This document shows positions 32,611 through 40,827 of a stretch of 64,000 nucleotides of DNA, in pieces (positions within the stretch are counted from its first letter, which is position 1; each line of letters opens with the position of its first letter). Under the pieces are notes generated by a model that was not told where the DNA came from, did no database searches, and saw only the letters and a list, made by a program, of their open reading frames with translations. The DNA is taken from assembly GCF_018614575.1 (NCBI RefSeq), contig NZ_JAGGOJ010000013.1, positions 124,001-188,000 of the forward strand. The letters are read 5' to 3'. Made by a program: the position numbers and the translations under genes. The stretch comes from Streptomyces sp. ISL-10 (GTDB lineage: Bacteria > Actinomycetota > Actinomycetes > Streptomycetales > Streptomycetaceae).

Positions 32611-33960
32611 ATGCGACTGCGCAATGCCCTCGCCCTGACAGCCACGACGGCGGCACTGACGACCGCGCCTGCCATGACCCCGGCGGCGCTCGCCGCGCCG
32701 GACTTCGCGGCGGCGGCGGCCGTGGCCGCGCCGGATTTCGCCGCGCAGGTCTCTGCCGCGCGGCCCCGTGCCGCGGCGGCCGTTGCTCCTGCCGCACCTG
32801 CCGCACATGCCGCACTTGCCGCTCCGGGCCTCGCGGAACCGGCGGCTTTCGCCGCACCAGCCTTTGCCGCGCGGCCGCTTGGACCGGATGCACTGGGCGC
32901 GCTGCCGCCCGGCGCGGCGGCCTTCGCCGAGTCGCCGCTCGCCGCGCCGGGCTCCGTCGCCCCGCTGCTCGCGGCGCATGGTCCGTCCGCCGCGTCCGCG
33001 GGCGGCGTCGCCGGCGGTGACGCCGTGCGGTCCGCGGCGCCGTGGGCCCTGGACGGCCCCCCTTCCCTCGCCCAGGCGCATGGTCCGTCCGCCCTGTCCG
33101 CGGGCGGCGTCCCCCGTGCGGGCGCCGTGCAGTCGGTCGCGCCGGGGGCCGCGGCCGGGAACCCGCCCATCGCCGGAGCGCGCGGCGGTCCCGGCGCGGT
33201 CGACCGGTCCGCGCATGGTGGTCCCGGCGTTGCAGGTCAGTCCGTGCTCGGCGTCCCCGGCGACCCGTTCGCGCGCAGCACCCCCCGCGTGGACGATCGG
33301 CCCGAGGAGCGGGTCGAGGAGGTGCCGGCCGATCAGCAGCCGACCTGTGGCAACGCCGCCGATCCCGACTTTCCCATCCGTACCCGGATGCACGGCGGGC
33401 CGCGCACCGTTCATCCCGGGGCCGGCTTCCAGAGCGTCGGTCTCGATCTCACCAACACCACCGAGGAGTTGTGCCACCGCATCCACCCCGTGGTCATCCT
33501 CACCGGCCGCCCCGGGCTCGCCGCCGACAAGGTGACCGTCGAGTTCCGCGACGGGGACGCCGGACGCTGGCGGCCCGTCTCGCTGGAGCGGACCAGCGAG
33601 GACGAGATCGTCGGCGCCTTCGACGACGGCTTCCGCGGCTTCGTCGTACCGGCCGGCAAGACCGTCACCGTCAAGGTACGGCTCGCGCTCGCCGCCGGGA
33701 CCGCGCCCAACACCGTCACCGTCAACGCCGCCGTCGTCCAGCGCAAGGGCAACGACGGCGACTGGGTCGGCGCGTCCGGCGACTACCGCTTCGAGGTCAC
33801 CGAGGCACCTGAGGACTCGGTCATCGCCCGTTCCCTCGACCAACTCGCCACCACCGGCACCGGGACCGTGGCCCGCCTCGCCGCCGCGGGGGCAGTGATC
33901 GCGGTCGGGACCGGGCTGCTGGTGCTGATGTCCCGCCGTATTGGAGCCCGCAGACGCTGA
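32611..33960 (+). CDS. Secreted surface protein with LAXTG-like sorting signal
   Basis: The 449-residue protein has a signal peptide, a low-complexity Ala/Pro/Gly stretch of about 200 residues, an Ig-like or beta domain (residues ~250-400: HPGAGFQSVGLDLTNTTEEL, VTVEFRDGDAGRWRPVSLER) and a C-terminus QLATTGTGTVARLAAAG followed by a hydrophobic helix and RRIGARRR. LATTG plus hydrophobic segment plus basic tail is the signal read by class E sortases. The Ala-rich part is unlike neighbouring proteins and probably spans the cell wall. Confidence 0.8.
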   Translation: MRLRNALALTATTAALTTAPAMTPAALAAPDFAAAAAVAAPDFAAQVSAARPRAAAAVAPAAPAAHAALAAPGLAEPAAFAAPAFAARPLGPDALGALPPGAAAFAESPLAAPGSVAPLLAAHGPSAASAGGVAGGDAVRSAAPWALDGPPSLAQAHGPSALSAGGVPRAGAVQSVAPGAAAGNPPIAGARGGPGAVDRSAHGGPGVAGQSVLGVPGDPFARSTPRVDDRPEERVEEVPADQQPTCGNAADPDFPIRTRMHGGPRTVHPGAGFQSVGLDLTNTTEELCHRIHPVVILTGRPGLAADKVTVEFRDGDAGRWRPVSLERTSEDEIVGAFDDGFRGFVVPAGKTVTVKVRLALAAGTAPNTVTVNAAVVQRKGNDGDWVGASGDYRFEVTEAPEDSVIARSLDQLATTGTGTVARLAAAGAVIAVGTGLLVLMSRRIGARRR

Positions 33961-34028
33961 CGTTCACCCACGTCCGCAATCAACCTCCGGCGGACTACCC
34001 GAACGACCAGGCCCGGCGCCCCGCACGC

Positions 34029-34287
34029 TCCGGCATCCCGGAGCACGGCCGCATCCACGGCCGCATCCCAAGCACCGCGCCGTCAAGGCCCGCATCTCGC
34101 AGGCGACGGACGAGTTGGGCGAGGGCGGGCTGCTGCCCGGTGAACGCGATCTCGCCGTGCGCCACGAGGTCTCAACGACACGCTCCGGTCCTCGCTTTCG
34201 CAGAGGGTCGACGAGACCGGCATCCCTGCCGGAGTCCGCTGCAACTGGTACTGGGGCATCGACGGGGTCGAGATCCAGGCTTCCTGA
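34029..34287 (+). pseudogene. Remnant of a GntR-family regulator gene
   Basis: Read across frames, the segment gives SGIPEHGRI-HGRI-PKHRAVK, then ARISQATDELGEGGLLPGER, DLAVRHEVS, TLRSSLSQR and VDETGIPAG: the DNA-binding domain of a GntR regulator. It is broken by a one-base loss near 34070 (CCCAAGCACC where CCCAAAGCACC is expected), by another shift near 34175, and by a short duplication of ACGGCCGCATCC. After the helix-turn-helix the rest is missing and only ~20 unrelated-looking residues remain before a stop. No functional product is possible. Confidence 0.65.
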
Positions 34288-34360
34288 TTAGTCTTGGAGC
34301 GTCGCCACAGTGCTGTCGCGGCGCCCCAGCACGCACGTATGCATGGCAGGAGTCCGCCAC

Positions 34361-35140
34361 ATGGCAGAGCGCAAGCCGATCGAATCCTGGCTCACCGACA
34401 TGGACGGTGTCCTCATCCACGAGGGAGTGCCGATCCCCGGCGCGGACGCCTTCATCAAGAAGCTGCGGGAGACCGGGCGGCCGTTCCTGGTGCTCACCAA
34501 CAATTCCATCTACACGGCCCGCGACCTGCACGCCCGTCTCGCCCGTATGGGGCTCGACGTGCCGGTGGAGAACATCTGGACCTCGGCGCTGGCGACCGCG
34601 CAGTTCCTCGACGACCAGCGGCCTGGCGGCACCGCGTACGTCATCGGCGAGGCCGGTCTGACGACGGCGCTGCACGACATCGGCTATGTGCTCACCGACC
34701 ACGCCCCGGACTACGTCGTGCTCGGCGAGACGCGCACCTACAGCTTCGAGGCGCTGACCAAGGCGATCCGGCTGATCAACGCGGGCGCCCGGTTCATCTG
34801 CACCAATCCGGACGAGACCGGCCCCTCCGCCGAGGGCCCGCTGCCCGCGACCGGCTCCGTCGCCGCGCTGATCACCAAGGCGACCGGCAAGGACCCGTAC
34901 TTCGCGGGCAAGCCCAACCCGCTGATGATGCGCACCGGGCTGAACGCGATCGGCGCCCACTCCGAGACCAGCGCCATGATCGGCGACCGCATGGACACGG
35001 ACGTGCTCGCGGGGCTGGAGGCCGGTATGGAGACCTTCTTGGTGCTCACCGGTCTCACCACGCCGCCCGACGTCGACCGCTACCCGTTCCGGCCGTCCAC
35101 GGTCGTCGACTCGATCGCCGATCTCGTGGAACGCATTTGA
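34361..35140 (+). CDS. HAD-IIA family phosphatase (NagD-like)
   Basis: The 259-residue protein has LTDMDGVLIHEG (HAD motif I, nucleophile Asp), VLTNNSIYTARDL (motif II), GKPNPLMM (motif III Lys) and IGDRMDTDVLAGLEAGM (motif IV). The IIA cap lies between motifs II and III. NagD-like enzymes dephosphorylate small sugar phosphates or nucleotides in the cytoplasm. AGGAG lies eight bases before the ATG. Confidence 0.92.
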   Translation: MAERKPIESWLTDMDGVLIHEGVPIPGADAFIKKLRETGRPFLVLTNNSIYTARDLHARLARMGLDVPVENIWTSALATAQFLDDQRPGGTAYVIGEAGLTTALHDIGYVLTDHAPDYVVLGETRTYSFEALTKAIRLINAGARFICTNPDETGPSAEGPLPATGSVAALITKATGKDPYFAGKPNPLMMRTGLNAIGAHSETSAMIGDRMDTDVLAGLEAGMETFLVLTGLTTPPDVDRYPFRPSTVVDSIADLVERI

Positions 35141-35414
35141 GATCTCTCGTTCGGATCCGGCCGAACTCGCGTGCCCTGGCACGCTTCCCCACAGCGTCCG
35201 GTGTGGGGCCCACCCCGTAGTCCTGACGGGCACGGGCGGGGCCCCTGTCACCAGACCCCTTGACGTCCTGCGGGCGTGGGGGACTCACTGATCCGGCCTG
35301 ATTCCCGACGAAAGGTTCCGGGCAGCTCAGCGGCCCCTTCGAGGCCTTGGCGGGCACCTCTGCGGATGCGGAATCGGCCTACGCGCGTGACTCTGGCGTA
35401 TCAGGAGGTTCACG

Positions 35415-35990
35415 ATGCGTGCAGGTTCGATTGCTTTCCGTTCCGCAGGAGTGGCCGCCGTACTGATCCTGGCTCCCGCCACGGCAGCTGCCGCGGACGA
35501 CTCCGCCAAAGCGGTCCTCGCCCCCTCCACTGCCGCACCCGGCGACGATGTCGGGATCAGCGCCACCGGCTGCATGGCCTCGATCGCCACCGCGAGATCC
35601 GACGCCTTCCTGGCCGACGCCGAGCTGACGGCACGGCGCGGTTCCCGCGGTCTGACCGGTGAGGCGAGCGTGCGGTCCGACGTCCTGCCCGGCACGTACG
35701 ACGTACGCGTCCGGTGCGACGGCCGGGAACACTCCCGCTCCGGCCACCTCGAGGTGGTGCGCGAGCCGAATCAGCTCCGGCTCACCGGCCCGGCACTCGA
35801 GCCCCCCTTGGCGCCCGTCCGCGCGGGCGGCGGCGGAACGGTGGCGATCGCCGCCCCCGTCGCGGCCGTCGACCCCGCGGACGCCGGTCCCAGCACCACC
35901 CAGACCGTCGTCGGTCTGGTGCTCGCCGGGGCCGCGGCCGTCGCGGTCGCCGTCCGCAGCGCACGCCGCCGCCGAGCCGGCTCCGACTGA
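35415..35990 (+). CDS. Secreted Ig-like protein with C-terminal anchor
   Basis: The 191-residue protein has a signal peptide (cleaved near ATAAAADDS), an Ig-like fold with two Cys that could form a disulfide (SATGCMAS and VRVRCDGRE), a Pro/Ala linker and a C-terminal membrane segment with basic tail (RRRRAGSD). It is directly followed by a class F sortase gene, but no sorting motif is obvious. GGAGG precedes the ATG. Confidence 0.75.
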   Translation: MRAGSIAFRSAGVAAVLILAPATAAAADDSAKAVLAPSTAAPGDDVGISATGCMASIATARSDAFLADAELTARRGSRGLTGEASVRSDVLPGTYDVRVRCDGREHSRSGHLEVVREPNQLRLTGPALEPPLAPVRAGGGGTVAIAAPVAAVDPADAGPSTTQTVVGLVLAGAAAVAVAVRSARRRRAGSD

Positions 35991-35991
35991 G

Positions 35992-36723
35992 ATGCCCGGC
36001 ATACGACAGCGCGTCCGGCAGCGCACACGACCCGTCACGCCCGTCCCCGGCACCGGCCGTGCGGTCGTCGGCGTGCTGTGGGCGTTCCTCGTCATCGTCC
36101 TGTGGCTGTGGGGTGGCGGCGCTCCCGGCGGAGCGGCCGGCAGGTCGGCGCTCACCACCGGCGACATGGCGGCGGTCGGCCGTCCGCCCGGCGTCCCGAT
36201 GCCCGCCGCGCACGCCCCGTTCGACGCCTCTGAACCGCGCCGTGTCGAGATGGCCGGCCTGGGCCTGGCCGCTCCCGTCGTCGTGCGCGGGCTCGACGAG
36301 CGGGGCGCCGTCGCCCCGCCCCCCTTCGAGACGCCGGACGCCGTCGGCTGGTACGGCGGGGGCGCCCGGCCCGGCGAGCCGGGCGTTGCGCTGCTCGTCG
36401 GCCATGCGGACACCGAGACGCGGCCCGCCGTCTTCCACGACCTGAGCACCGCCAGGCCCGGCCGGCGGATCACGGTGACCGGGGCGGACGGCAGGGTCGC
36501 CGAGTTCACCGTGGACGACGTGCGTGTCTTCGGCCGCGAGCGGTTCGACGCGCGCGATGTCTACGGGCCCCGCGAGGATGGGCGTGCCGAGCTGCGCCTG
36601 ATCACCTGCGGCGGAGCCTTCGACCGGGCGAGCGGAAGCCACACGGCGAACGTCGTCGTCTCCGCGTATCTGACGGGCATGCACCAGGGGGCGCCCGGCG
36701 GATCGAAGCCGGTCACTCCCTGA
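35992..36723 (+). CDS. Class F sortase
   Basis: The 243-residue protein has one N-terminal membrane helix (VVGVLWAFLVIVLWLWGGG), a spacer, and a class F sortase domain: LVGHADT with catalytic His, LRLITCGG with catalytic Cys and a downstream Arg in DRASGSHTANVVV. It lies one base after the stop of the secreted protein gene, so the two are co-transcribed; a terminator follows. Class F sortases in actinobacteria are of largely unknown substrate. Confidence 0.9.
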   Translation: MPGIRQRVRQRTRPVTPVPGTGRAVVGVLWAFLVIVLWLWGGGAPGGAAGRSALTTGDMAAVGRPPGVPMPAAHAPFDASEPRRVEMAGLGLAAPVVVRGLDERGAVAPPPFETPDAVGWYGGGARPGEPGVALLVGHADTETRPAVFHDLSTARPGRRITVTGADGRVAEFTVDDVRVFGRERFDARDVYGPREDGRAELRLITCGGAFDRASGSHTANVVVSAYLTGMHQGAPGGSKPVTP

Positions 36724-36730
36724 GCGCGAC

Positions 36731-36759
36731 AGGCCCCCGGCGGCACACGCCGGGGGCCT
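36731..36759. terminator. 12-bp perfect hairpin after sortase F
   Basis: AGGCCCCCGGCG, loop GCACA, CGCCGGGGGCCT. It ends the two-gene operon 35415-36723 and can also act on the convergent gene. Confidence 0.75.
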
Positions 36760-36806
36760 GCGGTCATGCGGTCACTCGGTCACGCGTTCACGCGGTCATG
36801 CGGTCA
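36760..36806. repeat. Short repeat tract, unit about CGGTCA(T/C)G
   Basis: Six imperfect copies of CGGTCAYGC/CGGTCACT run from the terminator to the stop codon of the next minus-strand gene. Confidence 0.6.
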
Positions 36807-37349
36807 CGCCGTGCGGACGGTGAAGTCGCACCATGCCGTCCACTCCGAGACCGCGGCACCGTCCTGGACCCGTACCCGCCAGCGGTAGTCACCGTCGGCG
36901 AGCTGGTTCTCGGGCAGCTGGAGGGCGGCGTTCTGGCTGGTCTCGCTGACGGTCTGCTTGCGCAGCACCTGCTTTCCGCCTGCCTCCTCGACCTCGAAGA
37001 CGACCTTCCGGCCGGGGGCCGACTGGCCGGGCTTCTCGACGGTCCCCGGCGGCGACACCGACTCCAGCGTCGCGGCGAGCGTCGCGGAGCCAGAGGCGAC
37101 GAGCGGCGGCTGCGGCGCGCCGCAGAACTGGAAGCCCGCGTACGGGCCGTCGGATATGCGCGGGTTGTCGGGAGTGCCCAGCAGGGTGTCGGGCGTACCG
37201 GCCTCGGCGGCCGCGGTGGTGGCCCGCGGCTCCGGGTTCGGGTCGGCCATCGACAGGGGCGCCGCGACCGCGGCGGCGGCCAGCGCCGCCACGACCGCCG
37301 TGACGAGCCGGGTGGGCCGCAGACCGGACCCTGTGTTGAACAGACGCAT
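36804..37349 (-). CDS. Secreted beta-rich protein, unknown function
   Basis: The 181-residue protein has a signal peptide (LVTAVVAALAAAAVAAPLSM) and a beta-rich domain ending with WRVRVQDGAAVSEWTAWCDF, which recalls a fibronectin-III or carbohydrate-binding fold; two Cys (FQFCGAPQ and WCDF) could pair. The next gene upstream is a secreted haloperoxidase-like protein, and the gap is only 20 bases, so they are probably an operon. Confidence 0.7.
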   Translation of the reverse strand: MRLFNTGSGLRPTRLVTAVVAALAAAAVAAPLSMADPNPEPRATTAAAEAGTPDTLLGTPDNPRISDGPYAGFQFCGAPQPPLVASGSATLAATLESVSPPGTVEKPGQSAPGRKVVFEVEEAGGKQVLRKQTVSETSQNAALQLPENQLADGDYRWRVRVQDGAAVSEWTAWCDFTVRTA

Positions 37350-37369
37350 CGCTTCCGTCTCCTCCTCGG

Positions 37370-40252
37370 CTACTTGACGTAGAGCACGTGGTCGGGGCTG
37401 GTGGCGGGCGAGACCGCCACACACTGGTACGCGTTCCAGCGGTGCTCGGCCACGAGCCGCTTGCCGACCGCGTCACAGCCGCCGAGGTTGTGCAGCTCCT
37501 CGAACTTCACCCAGTCCCCGGCCGAGTTGGGCTTGAGCTTCGTCGCCGCGACGTGCTCGCCGACCTGCCGGCCGGCACTGACGCCGTCCGTGCCGTCCCA
37601 CCGGTAGTGGACACCGAGCCAGACACGGCCGACCGCGTTCTCCTCGGCGGCTGCGGAGAAGCTGGTGAAGGTACGCGTCACACCGAGGGCGTGCGGGTCC
37701 TCCGTCGTCGCGGTGAAGGTCATGCTGTCCGTGCCGAACCACTTCTCCATGGCCTTCGCCCAGGCGGCGCCGAACGTGGCGTGACCGGAGACGTAGGCCG
37801 GGAAGTTGGGGGAGAAGTGGGTGCCGGTGCGGTCCTGGGAGAGGGGCTGCCAGTTGGGGTCGGCCGTCGTCGCCGCGTTGCCGTCCCCGTCGACCCTGAC
37901 CGCGGACTCGGGCCGCCACAGGTCGATGTCGGTCCGGTACTTGGCGTCCCAGGCGGTGACACCGGCATCGGACATCGCGAAGGCGCTGAGCGCGAACAGC
38001 TTGGCGTTGCCCCCCACGGTCAGACGCTGGTCCCGCGAGAGGATCTGGGTCAGTTCGAAGAGCTGGCCCGGCGGCTTGTAGGTGCCGTCGAGGTCGTTGG
38101 CCCAGAACAGCGCCGCCTCGCGCTGGTCGGTGGTGCGGACCGTGGAGTCGCTCTTGCCGAGGTCCTTCACGTCCTTGACCTGCGTGGCGTACGCCGAGCT
38201 CTTCAGCAGGCTGTCCATGACGGTGTGCCCGGCAGGCCCGGCCGGGCGGAACTGCGTACCCGAGGTCAGGGCGAACGGCTTCACCAGGCCCCAGTCGGGC
38301 GTGGCCCCGGGCTTGCCGTCCGTCGGACGCCAGTAGCCGGGCGTCTGGCTGCCGGTGTACTGGGTTGTCGACGCCGCCCCGTCACCCTGCCGGGCGCTGA
38401 TCATGGCGGCGGCGGCCTGCTGTCCGACAGACGTGCCGGCCGCGCGCTGCTCCGCGGTCACCGCGGCGGGGATGGTGGAGCGTGCCGTGGCGATCTCGTC
38501 GTCGAAGTTCGCCCCGGGGAAGACGTTGCGCAGCACGTCGAAGGCCGCGTGGTCGATGGCGCTGTTGACGTCGGGTACGGCGCCGTTGCTCGCGGTCGCC
38601 TTGACCAGGTACGGGGCGCCGAGGCACTTGACCGCACCCTCGGCGCACTTGGCGGAGTTGGCCGCGTCGTAGATCGCGCCGTGCATCATGGCACCGGCCC
38701 GGGCCAGCGGACCGGGGGCGCCGCCGACCTCCCGGAAGGTCTGTTGGAGGACGTCGTTCCAGTACACGACGTGGTCCTTGACCGGGTCGGCCGGGGTCTC
38801 GTACGTGACCAGGATCGACGGTGCGTGGGCGGAGTCGTCGGCCGAGGCGAAGATCTTGAACGCCTTGTAGTCGGCCTCGTCCGTGGCGCGCAGGCCGACG
38901 GTGTCCACCGCCCTGTCCACCTGGGCCCACTGCTTGACGATCGAGGTGATGTCCTGCGAGATCCAGCGCGGCCCGCAGTCGGTGTGGCCGTGCGTCGCCG
39001 TCGAGGTCGCCGCCCTGGTGCGCCAGGCGGGCTGGCTGCTCCAGCGGGTCGCCGCGGAGACGGTCCCGGTGTCCCAGACCTCCCAGGCGCGGGGCTCACA
39101 GGAGTCGGACCAGGTGGCGTAGAGGTTCAGTTCCGCGTTGAGGACGTCCTGGCCGGTGACCGCTGCGTCGAGCGGGAACTGGATGAACGAGCGCGCCTCG
39201 TTCTTCTGCCATTCACGGCCGACGCGCAGCCCGACGTCGCCCGACAGGTCGGCCGTTCCGCCGTTGACGACGGTCGTGTCGAAGTTCGTGCCGAAGTAGA
39301 TCGCGGGGTCGATGGTGACCGGGTACTTCGTGTCCTTGTCGGCCAGGAAGCCGCGGTCGGCGGAGACGTCGAGCGTGTACCCGCCCTTGTCCGCGGTGAC
39401 GTCGAGGCCGACCGGCGCCCGGTTGGTGCCGGCCAGGCCGCGCGGGTCGCGCGAGGCGTCCCACATCACGGGCGTCGGCAGCTTGCCCACGGTCCGGTTC
39501 GTGGCCGTGTCCGTGAAGGTGACCGTCGTGTCGGCGCCCTTCACCGCCTTCAGGCCCTCGGCCCTAAGCGGCATGCTGACGTCCGCGGCGCGCTGGGCCG
39601 CCGCTCGGGTCTTGACCACCAGGAACTGCTCGAACCCGGTCCTCGTGGCCTCGACCACGAGGTCGGTGCCGGGCAGTGCGTCGACATAGGTGGCCTTGTT
39701 GCCCTTGAGCACCGGGCGGGGGAGAGCGCCCTGCCACCCGAGGGCGACGGAGCGGTCCGAGCCGCCGAGGGTGATCAGGGTGCCGCCCTTCGCGCCCGCG
39801 CCGCCCGCGAGCCGGAGCCCGCGCGGGTGGGCCTTCGGGCCGACCGAGCCGTCGGCGTTCCTGACGAGTGTGGTGTCCACCGCGACCCAGGCGCCTTCCT
39901 TGCGGAAGCGGACGGGTCCGGAGTGGGTCTCCAGCGACATGGTGCCGTCGGGGTTGGCCCACAGCGTGGTGTTCTCGGTGCGGGCGCCGATCACCTCCGT
40001 CCGGCGGTCCTGGGCCGCCGCGGTGAGCCGTGCCGCGGCCTCTTCGGTGATCCGTGCGCTCTTCTCCGCGGCTGTGGCGGCCGCGGACGGTGTCCGGGGT
40101 GCGGCGGCCCCGGCAGGAGAGACGGTCGTGGCGATCAGCCCCGCCTCGGCGACCAGGAGCAGGGACAGCGGGACGGCGAACCGTCCGCGTCGCGAGGGCG
40201 AGCCCGCTCGCCGGCCTGATCTGCCGTGGGGCAGGTGGGTCGATCTGTGCAC
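37370..40252 (-). CDS. Large secreted protein: DNRLRE-like domain plus vanadium haloperoxidase-type domain
   Basis: The 960-residue protein has a signal peptide, an N-terminal beta-rich part (residues ~60-550) with NLYATWSDSCEPRAWEVWDT and WISQDITSIVKQW, typical of DNRLRE modules, and a C-terminal domain of ~400 residues with the vanadate-binding set of vanadium haloperoxidases: KYRTDIDLWRPE (Lys, Arg), NFPAYVSGHATF (Ser-Gly-His), and GRVWLGVHYRWDG (Arg, His). The fold is shared with acid phosphatases, so phosphatase activity is possible. GTG 40252 has GGAGG nine bases upstream. The combination is unusual. Confidence 0.86.
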   Translation of the reverse strand: MHRSTHLPHGRSGRRAGSPSRRGRFAVPLSLLLVAEAGLIATTVSPAGAAAPRTPSAAATAAEKSARITEEAAARLTAAAQDRRTEVIGARTENTTLWANPDGTMSLETHSGPVRFRKEGAWVAVDTTLVRNADGSVGPKAHPRGLRLAGGAGAKGGTLITLGGSDRSVALGWQGALPRPVLKGNKATYVDALPGTDLVVEATRTGFEQFLVVKTRAAAQRAADVSMPLRAEGLKAVKGADTTVTFTDTATNRTVGKLPTPVMWDASRDPRGLAGTNRAPVGLDVTADKGGYTLDVSADRGFLADKDTKYPVTIDPAIYFGTNFDTTVVNGGTADLSGDVGLRVGREWQKNEARSFIQFPLDAAVTGQDVLNAELNLYATWSDSCEPRAWEVWDTGTVSAATRWSSQPAWRTRAATSTATHGHTDCGPRWISQDITSIVKQWAQVDRAVDTVGLRATDEADYKAFKIFASADDSAHAPSILVTYETPADPVKDHVVYWNDVLQQTFREVGGAPGPLARAGAMMHGAIYDAANSAKCAEGAVKCLGAPYLVKATASNGAVPDVNSAIDHAAFDVLRNVFPGANFDDEIATARSTIPAAVTAEQRAAGTSVGQQAAAAMISARQGDGAASTTQYTGSQTPGYWRPTDGKPGATPDWGLVKPFALTSGTQFRPAGPAGHTVMDSLLKSSAYATQVKDVKDLGKSDSTVRTTDQREAALFWANDLDGTYKPPGQLFELTQILSRDQRLTVGGNAKLFALSAFAMSDAGVTAWDAKYRTDIDLWRPESAVRVDGDGNAATTADPNWQPLSQDRTGTHFSPNFPAYVSGHATFGAAWAKAMEKWFGTDSMTFTATTEDPHALGVTRTFTSFSAAAEENAVGRVWLGVHYRWDGTDGVSAGRQVGEHVAATKLKPNSAGDWVKFEELHNLGGCDAVGKRLVAEHRWNAYQCVAVSPATSPDHVLYVK

Positions 40253-40507
40253 GTGGTTCAGCCTCCAGAACAGTTGCTGCGTGAGAACTGCCTTAGAACT
40301 GGCATGCGAATCGTGACAGTCGACAACGCACCGCGTCCAAGATCTTTCACGAGTTGGGCACGTGATGGTGATCATGGACAGAATGTGGAACTCCGGAGGG
40401 GAGTGCGGCAGTTGAGAGTGGATCGCACTTGTCGGCGATGGTGTGCCGGAGCCGGGCTGCGCCCCGGGGTCGCGGGCCCGTGCCGCGCGCCCGGAAGGGT
40501 GTAATGC

Positions 40508-40542
40508 GCGAGGCCCCTCGTCCGTCGGACGAGGGGCCTCGC
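40508..40542. terminator. 16-bp hairpin downstream of tRNA-Lys copy 1
   Basis: GCGAGGCCCCTCGTCC, loop GTC, GGACGAGGGGCCTCGC. It lies just downstream of the minus-strand tRNA gene. The remaining ~250 bases to the haloperoxidase start hold only its promoter region; no gene is seen. Confidence 0.75.
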
Positions 40543-40551
40543 GTGTGTCTG

Positions 40552-40625
40552 TGCGCCGCCAGGGACTCGAACCCCGGACCCGCTGATTAAGAGTCAGCTG
40601 CTCTAACCAACTGAGCTAGCGGCGC
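40552..40625 (-). tRNA. tRNA-Lys (CTT), copy 1
   Basis: The 74-nt sequence folds into a cloverleaf with acceptor GCGCCGC/GCGGCGC, T-loop GGTTCGAGTCC and anticodon loop CTCTTAA (anticodon CTT). The 3' CCA is not encoded. Upstream TAAAGT may be the -10. Confidence 0.97.
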
Positions 40626-40767
40626 CTGCTGACCTGGAGAACTTTACCGGATCCGGGAGGGTGCTCCGTGCCGGGCCTGTGTTCGTCCGCCGCCGCGCCA
40701 GGGTCACCAGATCATCGTTTTTGCCTGCAGATCGGTCAAAATGCGCAATGTGCCGACAGTTGAGAAA

Positions 40768-40791
40768 CTGACGCCCGTGAAACAGCGTCAG
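40768..40791. promoter_or_regulatory. Inverted repeat CTGACGC-N10-GCGTCAG upstream of NlpC/P60-like gene
   Basis: Two perfect 7-base arms lie about 35 bases before the start codon. TTGAGA just upstream could be a -35. It may be an operator or a 5' leader hairpin. Confidence 0.4.
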
Positions 40792-40827
40792 AAGATCTTC
40801 CCGAGTGGTCCTGCGGAGGGGACGCGT

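Noticed and set aside
29581-33843. Very long minus-strand open frame across several genes
   Set aside because: High GC leaves long stop-free frames opposite real genes; only its last ~170 residues (UPF0303) are protein-like, and the rest is antisense to the ROK and surface protein genes.
37388-40219. Plus-strand open frame of over 900 codons
   Set aside because: It is the complement of the haloperoxidase-type gene; composition is Gly/Arg/Val-biased without domains.
40626-40827. c-di-AMP (ydaO-type) riboswitch upstream of the NlpC/P60-like gene
   Set aside because: Such riboswitches control cell-wall hydrolases in Streptomyces, but the leader is too short and I do not see the conserved ydaO motifs; only a 7+7 inverted repeat is present.
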